From the NCBI RefSeq assembly GCF_018860365.1, contig NZ_JAHKPO010000018.1:310001-374000 (forward strand): a stretch of 64,000 bases of DNA. The letters run 5' to 3'. The position numbers were made by a program, and so were the translations under genes. Shown here in pieces: positions 18,148-28,074 of the stretch; position 1 is the stretch's first letter; each line of letters starts with the position of its first letter. The stretch is from Arenibacter algicola. GTDB lineage: Bacteria; Bacteroidota; Bacteroidia; Flavobacteriales; Flavobacteriaceae. The notes below the pieces were generated by a model that searched no databases, was not told where the DNA came from, and worked only from the letters and a program-made list of their open reading frames with translations.

Positions 18148-18564
18148 TGAGATATTGTTTTTGTGTCTTAAATAGAATTAAACCATAGATGTTTAAAACC
18201 GGAATGTTATATAGTTATCGATAAATATTTAAATAGCTATTTTTTCATTCGGGTATAATTGTAAAAATAAGACTAATTACTTCAGTTGGTAATTAAACCT
18301 TTCAATATTACCTAATTGTTATTTTTATGGATAATCTTTTGTTATCCCATTAAAAAAAACGATTCAAATTAAAGAAGTCATATTAGATACACTCGTGTGG
18401 ATTGGTAGTGTATTCTTAATATTAAGAATTGCTTTAAGGTATTCTTATTGTTAAAGCTTTGGGATACTGTAAACTTTTCCTTTTTTTTAGTGAAGATTTT
18501 ATGGGAAGATTGGCCTAATTTTAGGATCACCCCAATAACGGCAATGATGCGCAAACAGTTTTTC
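18148..18564. other. 417-bp intergenic region with a perfect palindrome
   Basis: No convincing gene. A perfect 18-bp palindrome ATTCTTAATATTAAGAAT lies at 18412-18429. It may be an operator or part of the kinase gene's 3' end. The promoter of the GH63-type gene should lie at about 18160-18300, which is AT-rich. Confidence 0.4.
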
Positions 18565-20262
18565 TTAGTCGGCAACTATATCAGCTGGAATTTTGGTTTG
18601 CATTGCGTCTTCAATTTTGTCCAGAAGGGCTTCCGGTTCAAAAGGTTTGAAAATGAAACCGTTCATTCCACTTTCGATAATTTTGCTCTTTACCTCCATA
18701 AATACAGAGGCGGATAAGGCCATAATTGGAGTATCTGTATTGAATTTTCTTATTTCTTTGGAAGCCGTATATCCGTCCATTATGGGCATCTGAATATCCA
18801 TAAGTACGGCGTCATAATCATTTTCCCGAACCTTGTTTACAGCCTCTTGTCCGTCATAAGCCACATCAACGACAAGGTTGGCCTTTTCCAATATTTGCCT
18901 TCCCACCATAACATTGATCTGATTGTCTTCTACCAATAGAATTCTTTTTCCCTTTAGATCATGTTCTTTTTTCTGGGTGGCTTGTTCCAGTTCCTCGTTG
19001 GAGGCCAATTTTAACTCCAAATCAAAATTGAAGCTACTGCCAACACCAGGTTCACTGTTAATTTTTACTTGGGACCCCATGGCTTCCACTATACTTTTCA
19101 CAATGGGCAGCCCTAGGCCGGTTCCACCATACAAGCGATTTGTGCTGGTAGAGGCTTGGGTAAACGCCTGCCAAACTTTTTCATGCTGATCCTGAGCAAT
19201 GCCAATACCGGTATCCTTTATTTCTGTATGCAAAAGGACAGTATCTGCAGTTTCGTTCAATTTTGTGATCTTCAGGGTTACACTTCCTTCATCGGTGAAC
19301 TTAATGGCGTTGGAAACTAGGTTGTTTATTACCTGGTTAAAACGTACTATATCTAATTGAACGACAGGAAGGTCATCATCAATTTCCAGTTCCAGGGTAA
19401 TGCCTTTACGCAAACAACTGGGCTCATGTATCTTTTTAATTTGTTTTACTGCCAACATAATATTGGTAGGAATCGGATCCAGGCTAATTGTCGTGGATTC
19501 CATTTTGCTAAAATCCAAAACATTGTTTAAAAGGTTCAGCAAAATCTTCCCCGAATAATTCAATGCTTCTATATTCTGTTCCTGATCTTTTCGTGGATTG
19601 GAATCCCCCAATATGTGAGAGAGGCCGGTGATAGCATTTAAAGGGGTCCGTATCTCATGGCTCATCATGCTCAAAAATCTGGATTTGGCATTGGATTCCT
19701 CTATGGCTTCTTCCCGCTGGCTGTGGATGCTGGAATAATATTGCGCATTTATGTAAGAGAAATAAATTAACTGATAGGTTACCAATAAAATGGTTGTGCC
19801 AATGGAGATGGGATAAACGTACTTACCGGCCAATTCAGGATCCATATGGGTATTGGTAAACAGATCAAAATTGGTGTAATATAGGAGAAACCAAAGCATC
19901 ATTGAAAGTCCGGAAAATATCACTATAAAGAGCCTTTCCCTTCTAAAGGAAAAGGTTACAAATGGCAATGCCAGGGCAAACATTAAAATAAACTCAACAC
20001 TACCTGCTTTTCCAATAAATGAAGCAGTGAGGGTAACACTTAGGTTAAAGGCAATCAGGTAAATGACGCGGGCAATGGTTAGGTTGCCTTTTTTTGAAAC
20101 AAGCGCAGAAATGATAAACAATGGTATTGTGGCCCCTATAAAATAGCTTAAGTCCCCTATATCCAAGCTTTTGGCTATAAAAAACCAAATTGTAGATATA
20201 ATGGTTGTTAATAATGATAAACAGAAGACCAGTTTTACTCGTCTTGAAGAGAATTCAGCCAT
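18565..20262 (-). CDS. Hybrid membrane histidine kinase with receiver domain
   Basis: The 565-residue protein has about six or seven transmembrane helices in residues 10-172, then a HisKA domain with phospho-acceptor H202 (MSHEIRTPLNA). The ATPase domain follows, with the N-box around N314, DTGIG at 350-354 and GGTGLGL around 379-385. A C-terminal receiver has acidic residues near 446, D489 and K539. No periplasmic sensor domain is visible, so the helices probably sense directly. No response regulator or phosphotransfer protein is encoded alongside, so the output is unknown. Confidence 0.93.
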   Translation of the reverse strand: MAEFSSRRVKLVFCLSLLTTIISTIWFFIAKSLDIGDLSYFIGATIPLFIISALVSKKGNLTIARVIYLIAFNLSVTLTASFIGKAGSVEFILMFALALPFVTFSFRRERLFIVIFSGLSMMLWFLLYYTNFDLFTNTHMDPELAGKYVYPISIGTTILLVTYQLIYFSYINAQYYSSIHSQREEAIEESNAKSRFLSMMSHEIRTPLNAITGLSHILGDSNPRKDQEQNIEALNYSGKILLNLLNNVLDFSKMESTTISLDPIPTNIMLAVKQIKKIHEPSCLRKGITLELEIDDDLPVVQLDIVRFNQVINNLVSNAIKFTDEGSVTLKITKLNETADTVLLHTEIKDTGIGIAQDQHEKVWQAFTQASTSTNRLYGGTGLGLPIVKSIVEAMGSQVKINSEPGVGSSFNFDLELKLASNEELEQATQKKEHDLKGKRILLVEDNQINVMVGRQILEKANLVVDVAYDGQEAVNKVRENDYDAVLMDIQMPIMDGYTASKEIRKFNTDTPIMALSASVFMEVKSKIIESGMNGFIFKPFEPEALLDKIEDAMQTKIPADIVAD

Positions 20263-20467
20263 TGATTATAATAGATTAATACAAAATATTAATACAATTA
20301 GTATTCGAAAACACCATATTCGCACTAATTATAGAGTTCACTTTTCTAGAACGACTATTTTTATAGAATATTATAAGTAAATTCTTACATTTTTAATTTG
20401 AATACAAATTAGTGCTGAACCACAAATTTTGGGAGTTGTTGGTCATCTTGCCCAAATGAATATATAT

Positions 20468-20803
20468 TTAGATTTCCTCAATGACAGATTTTCCTTTGGA
20501 TTTATTGCCACTTGTCCATTGCCAATTTTCATAAAGTCTAATTTTTCCGTTCGACAGAATCTCCGGTCTTGAATTACAGACCCCTGTCATGATTTCGCCA
20601 TTACTGTTTATTTGATGATAACGCATATCAATATTCCCGTCCGGGTCTACCAAACCTATCAAATGTCCTTTTACAATTTGCCCACCCTCATATTCGGAAG
20701 TCAAAATATTGCCCTTTTGCCAATATTCAAAAATAGTTTCATTGGTAGTTTCCCCGTTTTCCGAGTTTTCAACGATCCTGAATTTTTTGTTGTTATAGTT
20801 CAT
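20468..20803 (-). CDS. Small conserved protein often labelled N-acetylglutamate synthase
   Basis: The 111-residue protein starts at MNYNNKKFRIVENSENGE. A longer frame begins at 20899, but its first 32 residues look non-coding and overlap the upstream amidohydrolase stop, so I chose the ATG at 20803. The strand-rich sequence (GHLIGLVDPDGNIDMRYHQIN, GKIRLYENWQW) resembles a small lipocalin-like barrel found in many Bacteroidota. Databases often call it N-acetylglutamate synthase; I see no acetyltransferase motif and do not support that name. The function is unknown. Confidence 0.65.
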   Translation of the reverse strand: MNYNNKKFRIVENSENGETTNETIFEYWQKGNILTSEYEGGQIVKGHLIGLVDPDGNIDMRYHQINSNGEIMTGVCNSRPEILSNGKIRLYENWQWTSGNKSKGKSVIEEI

Positions 20804-20895
20804 GGGCTCTATTGGTTTGTAAATGTGTGTTATTTTAATATTTAAGTAAATTATTTCGTACCATTTAAGTATCCCACAAAAGGTATTCCCTGCAC

Positions 20896-22623
20896 TCAAT
20901 CCCCCTTGGTATACACTATTTTTCCATCAAAAATGGTCATGGCTATCCCAGTGTTTAAGAGTTCTTTTTCTGGGACCTTCATTATATCCCGGTCATATAT
21001 CGTAAAATCGGCCAATTTGCCAATAGTTATAGAACCTTTAATGTCTTCTTCAAAGGCACCATAGGCTGCATCCAAGGTATAGGATTTAAGTGCTTGCTCC
21101 CGAGTCATCCTTTCGGCTGGCTCATAACCTCCGTCAGGGGTTCCTTGTAAGGTTTTTCGGGTTACACTCGCATATAAACTGGCAATTGGGTTTAATGGTT
21201 CCACCGGTACATCGGTGCCATTCACAATGGGGATACCACTTTTCAACAGGCTTTGCCACATATAGGCACCTTCCTTGATTCGCTGTTCCCCTAAACGGTC
21301 AATGGCCCAGGACCTATCAGAGGACATGTGTATAGCTTGCATGGCAGGAATAACCTGCAATTGGGCAAAGCGGGGAATATCGTCTGGATGCAAATGTTGA
21401 GCATGCTCTATCCGGAACCTGTGATTGGTTGCCAATTGGGGCAATTCAGCAAAGGCCGATTCGTAGCGGTCCAGCACTTCCCTGTTGGCCCTATCGCCTA
21501 TAGCATGTGAGCATACCTGAAAACCGTACTGTAATCCATTAAGCGCCGTCTCTTCTACAAATTTCATAGGGAGGGTTTCGTGGCCAAAATGTCCAGGTCT
21601 ATCCGTATAGGATTCCAACAACCAAGCCCCTCTTGAACCCAAGGCACCATCACAATTTAATTTAACGGAACGGATCGTCACTAAATTATCGGGATCTATC
21701 ATAGGTCCTTTTTTGTACCATTCATTGAGCAACTCTTTATCCCAACCTGTTAGCATACCGTATAGGCGAATTTTCATTTTATCCTTAGCCTTCATTTCTT
21801 CGTACAGTGTAATGGTCTCCCTGTCTATGCCCGCATCATGAAAACCGGTAATACCATTTTTATGGCAGGCGGCAACCGCCATTTCAAATGCCTTGATGTT
21901 TTTTGCAGGGGTGTTCTCCGGGATATGTTTTGTAATAAGGCTTTCGGCGAGCTCATTGAAAATACCCGTAGGTCTTCCCATAGCGTCTCGCATTACCTCG
22001 CCACCCTCAACCTCAAATTTGCTTATTCCTTCCTTGGATAATTCCAATAGACCGGCGATTTCCATGGCCTTGGCATTGGCAAAACCTGCGTGACCACTGG
22101 CATGCCCAAGGTAAACAGGATTGTCCGGGGAAATTGCACTAAGTAAATCATGAGTTTGAAAGCCATTTACTATTTCTGAAGGCATTTCTTTCCATTTGCT
22201 TTGATGCCAACCTCTACCTATAATCCATTCTCCTGGTGCTGCTGTTTTGACCCTCTCGGCTACGGCATCTACTATTTCTTGATAACTGGTGGTGTTATTT
22301 AGATCCAAATCCAATTCATTATACCCCAATCCCATAAAATGGCCATGCCCTTCTATTAATCCCGGGGTCATGGTTTTGCCCTCCAGATCCAAAAGTTGGG
22401 TCTGGTCGCTTTTGTATTGCTCGGCTTCGGCCAGGCTACCAGCAAATAGTATGGTGTTGCCTTTCACGGCTACTGCTTCCACCATGGGTTGGGTAGTATC
22501 TACGGTATAAATATTTCCGCCATAAATAAGCATGGTTGCAGATTCTTTTACTGTTCCCTTACAGGAGGGAAAAAGGAGGGAAGTTATAATCGCTCCAAGG
22601 AATAGCGAGATTCGTAATGGCAT
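20896..22623 (-). CDS. Amidohydrolase-family lipoprotein (YtcJ-like)
   Basis: The 575-residue protein has a lipoprotein signal with C21 (LLFPSC). The metal-dependent hydrolase barrel shows the H93-G-H95 pair (GLIEGHGHFMG), HDAG, a HAIGDRA segment and the C-terminal NGTDVPVEPLNP with the likely catalytic aspartate. This is the Amidohydro_3 subgroup, which hydrolyses amides or imines of unknown nature. Lipidation places it in the periplasm or on the outer membrane. It is monocistronic, or linked only to the small gene that follows. Confidence 0.9.
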   Translation of the reverse strand: MPLRISLFLGAIITSLLFPSCKGTVKESATMLIYGGNIYTVDTTQPMVEAVAVKGNTILFAGSLAEAEQYKSDQTQLLDLEGKTMTPGLIEGHGHFMGLGYNELDLDLNNTTSYQEIVDAVAERVKTAAPGEWIIGRGWHQSKWKEMPSEIVNGFQTHDLLSAISPDNPVYLGHASGHAGFANAKAMEIAGLLELSKEGISKFEVEGGEVMRDAMGRPTGIFNELAESLITKHIPENTPAKNIKAFEMAVAACHKNGITGFHDAGIDRETITLYEEMKAKDKMKIRLYGMLTGWDKELLNEWYKKGPMIDPDNLVTIRSVKLNCDGALGSRGAWLLESYTDRPGHFGHETLPMKFVEETALNGLQYGFQVCSHAIGDRANREVLDRYESAFAELPQLATNHRFRIEHAQHLHPDDIPRFAQLQVIPAMQAIHMSSDRSWAIDRLGEQRIKEGAYMWQSLLKSGIPIVNGTDVPVEPLNPIASLYASVTRKTLQGTPDGGYEPAERMTREQALKSYTLDAAYGAFEEDIKGSITIGKLADFTIYDRDIMKVPEKELLNTGIAMTIFDGKIVYTKGD

Positions 22624-22776
22624 AATATTCTTTTTTTGAAAGCTGAATTTACAATTTTAAGAGGTTAATCAATCCAACGTTAAAAGGAAATGTTTTTAAA
22701 AGTAAAAATAATTTAGTTTAGTAAACTAAGTACGAGCCCATAAGACTTGGGAAGTAAACTGATTTGCACTTTCTTC

Positions 22777-23277
22777 TTAGTCACCCTTAATGTACTGAAA
22801 TTCAATTTCATCTTCTGGAAGATCTGCTTTCCTTATAAAGTTAAGTCGCTCAAATAGTTTTACGGCCCTGCTGTTTTGTTTGGTCGTAATCGCTATAACT
22901 TTTGTAAGCCCAATAGTGTTAATTCCAAATTCGGCTGCAAGTTTCACTGCCGTTGTCATAATACCTTTTCCACTGAATTCAGGTTTTAAAACGCAACCAA
23001 GTTCTCCAATACCATTGTCAAAACCACGATAATAGCCTATTGTTCCCATTATTACATTCGTTCGTTTGTCCGCAATGCCCCAATGAATTGACGAACCGTT
23101 TTCATAGTCCTTGTTTATTTCGTCTTGCATTGCTATTGCATCCCCAACCGTTAAAGCTGGTTGGGAGTTATAATACGATATTTCAACAATGTCTTTAATA
23201 TCCTCAATTTCAACTTGCCGTAGAACAAAGGTGTCGGAATTGATTTGTGGAAATATATAGTATGGAGGTAGTTTCAT
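22777..23277 (-). CDS. GNAT-family N-acetyltransferase (RimJ/RimL type)
   Basis: The 166-residue protein has the GNAT pattern: a FVLRQVEIEDIKDIVEI start, GTIGYYRG, the acetyl-CoA segment LKPEFSGKGIMTTAVKLAAEF, and VIAITTKQNSRAVKLFERLNF at the end. This is typical of RimJ/RimL-like proteins that acetylate N-terminal amino groups or small amines. The substrate cannot be read from sequence. Confidence 0.88.
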   Translation of the reverse strand: MKLPPYYIFPQINSDTFVLRQVEIEDIKDIVEISYYNSQPALTVGDAIAMQDEINKDYENGSSIHWGIADKRTNVIMGTIGYYRGFDNGIGELGCVLKPEFSGKGIMTTAVKLAAEFGINTIGLTKVIAITTKQNSRAVKLFERLNFIRKADLPEDEIEFQYIKGD

Positions 23278-23543
23278 TTTTTTTTGTTACCAAGAAATTC
23301 TCAAATTTTTGATTTTGGTATGTAGTCAATGGACTTGTTGTTTCTGTTTACTTGCATCTACTATAGGTTCCTTACTAGTTGTGATTTATCACATCTAATT
23401 TACGAAAATTCGATGCATTGTGTTTATTGTTGATTGATATAAAAGGGTGATATAAGCACTAGGGCAAAGATATCCCTCTGTACAATTTATAGTGATTGTA
23501 TTTAAATGTCATTTCCCCTTGTTATAAAGAGGAATTATTAATT

Positions 23544-25508
23544 TTAAAGGCGCGGAATTGTGATAATGGCCGACCATCCACCACCTGGAGCCATTTTTGC
23601 AATGATTTTGGATTCCCTATTGACTTCCATTGCATCTATTTTGTAGTCTTCTGCATAGCGGTTGGCATTTATACCATCCCTATACACCTCCATTTTATAG
23701 TTCCCTTCTTTTAAGAACGAAAGATCCAATTCCAAATCCCTAGATGTCCAATCGGTCATAGCCCCAATATACCATTTATCACCCTTTCTTCTGGCCACCG
23801 CAATATAATCGCCTATTGCGCCGTGAAGCACAATGGTCTCATCCCATATTGTTGGAATTTGTGTGATGAAGTCTACGGTCTCCTGTTCTTGATAATACCT
23901 TGAGGGCGCTTCGCAAAGCATTTGTAGGGGAGCTTCATAAACCACATACATAGCCACTTGATGTGCCCGTGTCCCCATGCTCATTGGTCGCTTGCCGCTA
24001 ATGCCAAAATTGGCTTTTTGTCTATTGCTCATAGCGCCAGGGGTATAGTCCATTGGGCCTGCAGCCATCCGGATAAAGGGGATGGTCACATTATGCTCGG
24101 GAGTAACATCTTTGCTCCATTTATTATTTTCACTACCTTTTACACCCTCATAGTTGATAACATTGGGATATACACGTCTTAAGCCCGAAGGTTTGAACGA
24201 ACCATGAAAATCAACCAACAATTCCAGTCTAGCACATTCTCTTGCTATTTGCTCATAGGAATTCACCACATATTGGTCACTGCGCTGTATAAAATCGATC
24301 TTAATTCCTTTCGCACCCCAACTTTTGTAGGTTTCAAGGATTTCAACAAGGTTGGCCTGGAGGGGTTTCCATAGCGTCCAAAGAATAATGTCCACGCCCT
24401 TTTCTTTTCCATACCTAATCAATTCAACTACGTCTATATCCGGATTAAAATCGAGAATTTCTGTAGTGGATTTTGTCCATCCCTCATCCAGTATTATATA
24501 TTCTATATTATTGGCAGAAGCAAAATCAATATAGTATTTGTAGGTAGCGGTGTTTAGTCCTGATTTAAAATCGACACCATAAATATTATTGGCATTGTAC
24601 CAGTCCCATGCCACTTTGCCCGGTTTAATCCAATCCGTGTTTTTTATGGCCTGTGGTCTCGATAACTGATAGGACAAGTTGCTCTCTACAAAGGTGCGGT
24701 CGTCATTACTAATAATAAACACTCTCCAAGGATACTCCCTATTACCTGATACTTTTGCGATAAAATCTGCTTCCGTGGTAATTGTTTGGTTACGATCGGG
24801 CTGTGCTTTATCATCTACTGCCTCTAGGACAAATTTTGGAAATATGGCATCTACAGAGGTATTCCCGTTCCCTCTCATAAACATGCCCGGGTAATCATGA
24901 AGGGCTGTTTCAGTGATCAAAACCTTCGCTTTATCGGTCGTAAAAACTACCGGCAAGCTGCAAAATTCATCAGTTGTGATGTCTGTTACTAATTTGTCCA
25001 AATAGGAACGTTCATTATGGGAGTACATACTATCTTCTTGCGGAAAAAAGGATTTTGCTCCCTCCGGAAACGTGAACATGGCCTTTTCTGATATTACATT
25101 TCTTCCCCTCTTATTCTTGTCTATAAATTGATAGGCAACACCATCATTGTACGCCCTAAATTTGAGCTGATATTGCCCCTTGAAGGTAATTGCCAATTGA
25201 ACATATTCATCCTTAATTTCAGCGTCTTTATGGGGTATTGCAGGGTAGATCATGGAAGAAAACTCTTCTATAATATGGTCTTTGACCCTAGAATTTACCC
25301 CAAAATCTTCCCCAGTGGAGAAATCCATTCCTATTTTAGCTTCTTTGATCAAAATATTGCCATCTAGGGAAGCAGACCAGGATATTCCACCATCGACCTT
25401 AATATTAAGCTCTATGTTTTTGTCCGGGGAATTGATTTTAAAATTTTGTGAAAACGTTTGCTGAACAATTGAGAATATGGAAAGTAAAAGAAGTGTTCTA
25501 ATCATCAT
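23544..25508 (-). CDS. GH97-family alpha-glycosidase, probably retaining type
   Basis: The 654-residue exported protein (signal 1-20) has the GH97 layout: an N-terminal beta-sandwich (21-290), a TIM barrel (about 300-560) and a C-terminal beta domain. The barrel shows IEYIILDEGW, GAKGIKIDFIQRSD with D405, and INYEGVKGSENNKW with E454 and E460. In GH97 an aspartate at the KIDF position is linked to the retaining, alpha-galactosidase-like branch, while SusB-type inverting enzymes use glutamates instead; this placement is from memory of the family. It is monocistronic and probably periplasmic. Confidence 0.9.
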   Translation of the reverse strand: MMIRTLLLLSIFSIVQQTFSQNFKINSPDKNIELNIKVDGGISWSASLDGNILIKEAKIGMDFSTGEDFGVNSRVKDHIIEEFSSMIYPAIPHKDAEIKDEYVQLAITFKGQYQLKFRAYNDGVAYQFIDKNKRGRNVISEKAMFTFPEGAKSFFPQEDSMYSHNERSYLDKLVTDITTDEFCSLPVVFTTDKAKVLITETALHDYPGMFMRGNGNTSVDAIFPKFVLEAVDDKAQPDRNQTITTEADFIAKVSGNREYPWRVFIISNDDRTFVESNLSYQLSRPQAIKNTDWIKPGKVAWDWYNANNIYGVDFKSGLNTATYKYYIDFASANNIEYIILDEGWTKSTTEILDFNPDIDVVELIRYGKEKGVDIILWTLWKPLQANLVEILETYKSWGAKGIKIDFIQRSDQYVVNSYEQIARECARLELLVDFHGSFKPSGLRRVYPNVINYEGVKGSENNKWSKDVTPEHNVTIPFIRMAAGPMDYTPGAMSNRQKANFGISGKRPMSMGTRAHQVAMYVVYEAPLQMLCEAPSRYYQEQETVDFITQIPTIWDETIVLHGAIGDYIAVARRKGDKWYIGAMTDWTSRDLELDLSFLKEGNYKMEVYRDGINANRYAEDYKIDAMEVNRESKIIAKMAPGGGWSAIITIPRL

Positions 25509-25663
25509 AATTCCAGAAGATTTTTTCGATGGTTTTAGGTTATAATTAACACCGAGGGTGTTCCAGACAAAGAACCGGGTTTACGTACTAATTTTCAATA
25601 TTTAACGGACATTTATTTTAGCAATAATGTGGCCATTATTTCAACAATTGCTGTTTGGAGAAT

Positions 25664-26941
25664 TTATCTAGCTTCCATTGCATTGAGCCAATTGGTAATT
25701 ACTGTTAAATACTCCGGTGTTAATAATTGAAAATAAGGAAATTCATTATTAACGGATGTCATAGAATGTGATGTGTTTTTTAAAGTAATGACCTTATAAT
25801 TATTTGAATTGGATTTACTAATTACTTTTTCGATGGTTTTGTAACTATCCATAGGAATTATTTCATCCGATAATCCTTGAATCACCAATATGGGCTGTGT
25901 TATTTTCTCAAAATATGGTAGTCCACTAAAATTCAACTTATAATCCTTTTGCACACCCTCCTCAGGAATCCATATATGCTTAAGCCAATCTTCCTTACCG
26001 TTTTCATTTTTTATCGTAAGCAATGATTCGTATGAAATATTGCCTGCGAGATAATCATACCCTGCTTTTTGAACATTTAGAGCCCGATCAATATTAGCTT
26101 TTCCCAACATATCGTAGTTCAAATTTCTCCAATGGTTCAAATCGCTTTCCATAAGGGTTCCACTGGGACAGCTGATGGAAATCCCAAAACCCAAATCGGG
26201 CACTTTAGACAAGATATAAGGTATCTTTATACCTCCCTGACTACTTCCTTTAATACCAATTACCGATAAAGGCAGTGAGGATATTTTGGAGAAGAATTCC
26301 AAGGCATTGATATCATCGATACAAAGTTCTTCAATGGTTGCGGATTGCCAATCTCCTTCAGATTTGCCAGTTCCACGTTTATCATAATTAAAAACTGTGT
26401 ACCCTAAATCCGCAAAGTATTGGGCTTCGGCATTGGTGCCACTTCGGTCATTTCCTTGAGAGGAAGTCACGTAAAACAAACCCTTTTTTATTGGATTTTT
26501 AGGCTTCCATAAGGTACCATGAAGCTTCAGGGTATTGGAAACAAAGATTAATTCCTGTTTTTCAATTAGGTCCGATTCTTTTAAATTATCAGGGGTCAGC
26601 TCGGTCTCAAAAGTGTTTAATAATTTTTCTGTTTCATTGGAATAAACCTTTAACTGTCCTTTGAAGTTCCGATTGTACGGCAAGAACTTGTATTCATAGG
26701 TATAATAATCACTGATCACATAAAAATTGAGGGAGTCTTTGTCATAAGTTGTGTTTTGACAGGGTATTTCAAAAGCATTCATTTCCATACTTGAAAAAAA
26801 TACCCTTGTTTTACCTTCAATCGGCGCAAGTTCTATTTGATAATTAAAGCTTGTTTTTCCATGACTAATATTACCTTTAAAAGACTGGCCCTGTAATGTT
26901 GTCATGAAGCCGACAATTACTAAAAATCCGAAAAATCTCAT
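25664..26941 (-). CDS. Secreted alpha/beta hydrolase
   Basis: The 425-residue protein has a signal peptide (1-18). A strand-rich N-terminal part (20-125) precedes an alpha/beta-hydrolase domain. It shows NYDKRGTGKSEGDW, the nucleophile segment GIKGSSQGGIKIP, QGLSDEIIPMDSY with the likely acid, and NTSHSM with the catalytic histidine. Relatives include exported peptidase- and esterase-like hydrolases; the substrate is open. It is followed by unrelated genes with gaps over 150 bp on both sides. Confidence 0.85.
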   Translation of the reverse strand: MRFFGFLVIVGFMTTLQGQSFKGNISHGKTSFNYQIELAPIEGKTRVFFSSMEMNAFEIPCQNTTYDKDSLNFYVISDYYTYEYKFLPYNRNFKGQLKVYSNETEKLLNTFETELTPDNLKESDLIEKQELIFVSNTLKLHGTLWKPKNPIKKGLFYVTSSQGNDRSGTNAEAQYFADLGYTVFNYDKRGTGKSEGDWQSATIEELCIDDINALEFFSKISSLPLSVIGIKGSSQGGIKIPYILSKVPDLGFGISISCPSGTLMESDLNHWRNLNYDMLGKANIDRALNVQKAGYDYLAGNISYESLLTIKNENGKEDWLKHIWIPEEGVQKDYKLNFSGLPYFEKITQPILVIQGLSDEIIPMDSYKTIEKVISKSNSNNYKVITLKNTSHSMTSVNNEFPYFQLLTPEYLTVITNWLNAMEAR

Positions 26942-27154
26942 ATTTATTTACTTTATAAACTTGTAAAAGTTAAGTAATAGAGTAACGGGGAACTTTGAAA
27001 TGCAAACCGATAATATCGGTACAGAGACCATTAATTTCCTTGGTCCAATTTATATATATTAAATTAGGTAGATGTTGTGTTCAAAAGTCAAAAGACTAGT
27101 GACTTTCAATTAGACTTTTCTACAAAATTATTTACCTAAGGATGGGCGGATTTT

Positions 27155-27994
27155 TTAATTGGAATAGATATTAAAAAATTGTTTCGTATCCTTAATATCA
27201 TTGATTCCCAAAATCCAACAAACTTCAGAGAGGTCCGAAAAGTCCATACCACCTTGTGAAATGGCCTTATTGTTGTAGCGCCCATCTTTTCCGTTATATT
27301 CATTTGAAATTTCAATAGCGAGTTCCCAAACTTCAATCAATTTTGGATTTGTGATTTTATCCTTCCACTGGGTGTATTCTGCTGACAGAAACCCAGGTGT
27401 CCCATTACCAACGACATTGCCGTCCGGTATTTTATGATAATCGGTGTTTTTCTTTACAAATTCAAGATCCTCTGGAGAGGTAGATTTTTCATTCCAATCA
27501 GAATGTTGTACCACATGTATATTTTCGGAGGTGTTTATTTCTGGTAAATTGGCTTGAATGGATTTAATAAGTTCTGCGGTAAAATCTGATTGGCCCGCCT
27601 CAGCTATCCATACATCACCTTTATTTAAAAGGGTTGTAGTAATTTTGGACTTTACTTGTTCCACTGCGGTTTGTGTATTATTATGTGCATCCGTCCAATT
27701 GTCTTTAAAAGCCAGTTCCATTAATGGATTGGGAGGAACGTATAAGCCACTCTGAATACCATAGGTGCCTGCAACGGCGTGATAATTAATTTTAGAAAAA
27801 TTGGGATCGGACATGAGGGTAAAAAAGGCAGCTATAGTATGCAGGTCATCTACATCGGTTTTACAATCATACTGAACTAATAGGAAGTCCTTTTCTATAT
27901 TGAAACTGCCCGCTTGCAATGCGCCATTATCCAAGTCATTATTTTTGCAGGACAATAATATTATCGCTATAATAATTAATGTTCTAGATACCAT
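27155..27994 (-). CDS. Nucleoside-hydrolase-like lipoprotein
   Basis: The 279-residue protein has a lipoprotein signal (LLSC). I chose the ATG at 27994 over a TTG two codons upstream. Near the mature N-terminus, DCKTDVDDLHTI resembles the D-x-D-x3-D-D calcium-binding motif of inosine-uridine nucleoside hydrolases and related DUF1593-type proteins. Further segments (NKGDVWIAEAGQSDFTAELI, VVQHSDWNEK) fit the fold. The first aspartate is followed by C-K rather than T-D, so activity should not be assumed. It lies 80 bp downstream of the ergothioneine-type operon in the same direction. Confidence 0.65.
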   Translation of the reverse strand: MVSRTLIIIAIILLSCKNNDLDNGALQAGSFNIEKDFLLVQYDCKTDVDDLHTIAAFFTLMSDPNFSKINYHAVAGTYGIQSGLYVPPNPLMELAFKDNWTDAHNNTQTAVEQVKSKITTTLLNKGDVWIAEAGQSDFTAELIKSIQANLPEINTSENIHVVQHSDWNEKSTSPEDLEFVKKNTDYHKIPDGNVVGNGTPGFLSAEYTQWKDKITNPKLIEVWELAIEISNEYNGKDGRYNNKAISQGGMDFSDLSEVCWILGINDIKDTKQFFNIYSN

Positions 27995-28074
27995 TTTCAA
28001 CCATTTTAATTAGTTCCAATTTACGTTTTTTTGACGAGGACAAGTTCTTGTAAGCCAAATTTTTATTCTTTATA

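Noticed and set aside
18378..18575. 65-codon minus-strand frame overlapping the end of the hybrid kinase gene
   Set aside because: It overlaps the kinase 3' end and lacks domain features.
20804..20899. Upstream extension of the small protein gene to 20899
   Set aside because: The added 32 residues overlap the amidohydrolase gene end and do not resemble the conserved protein start at 20803.
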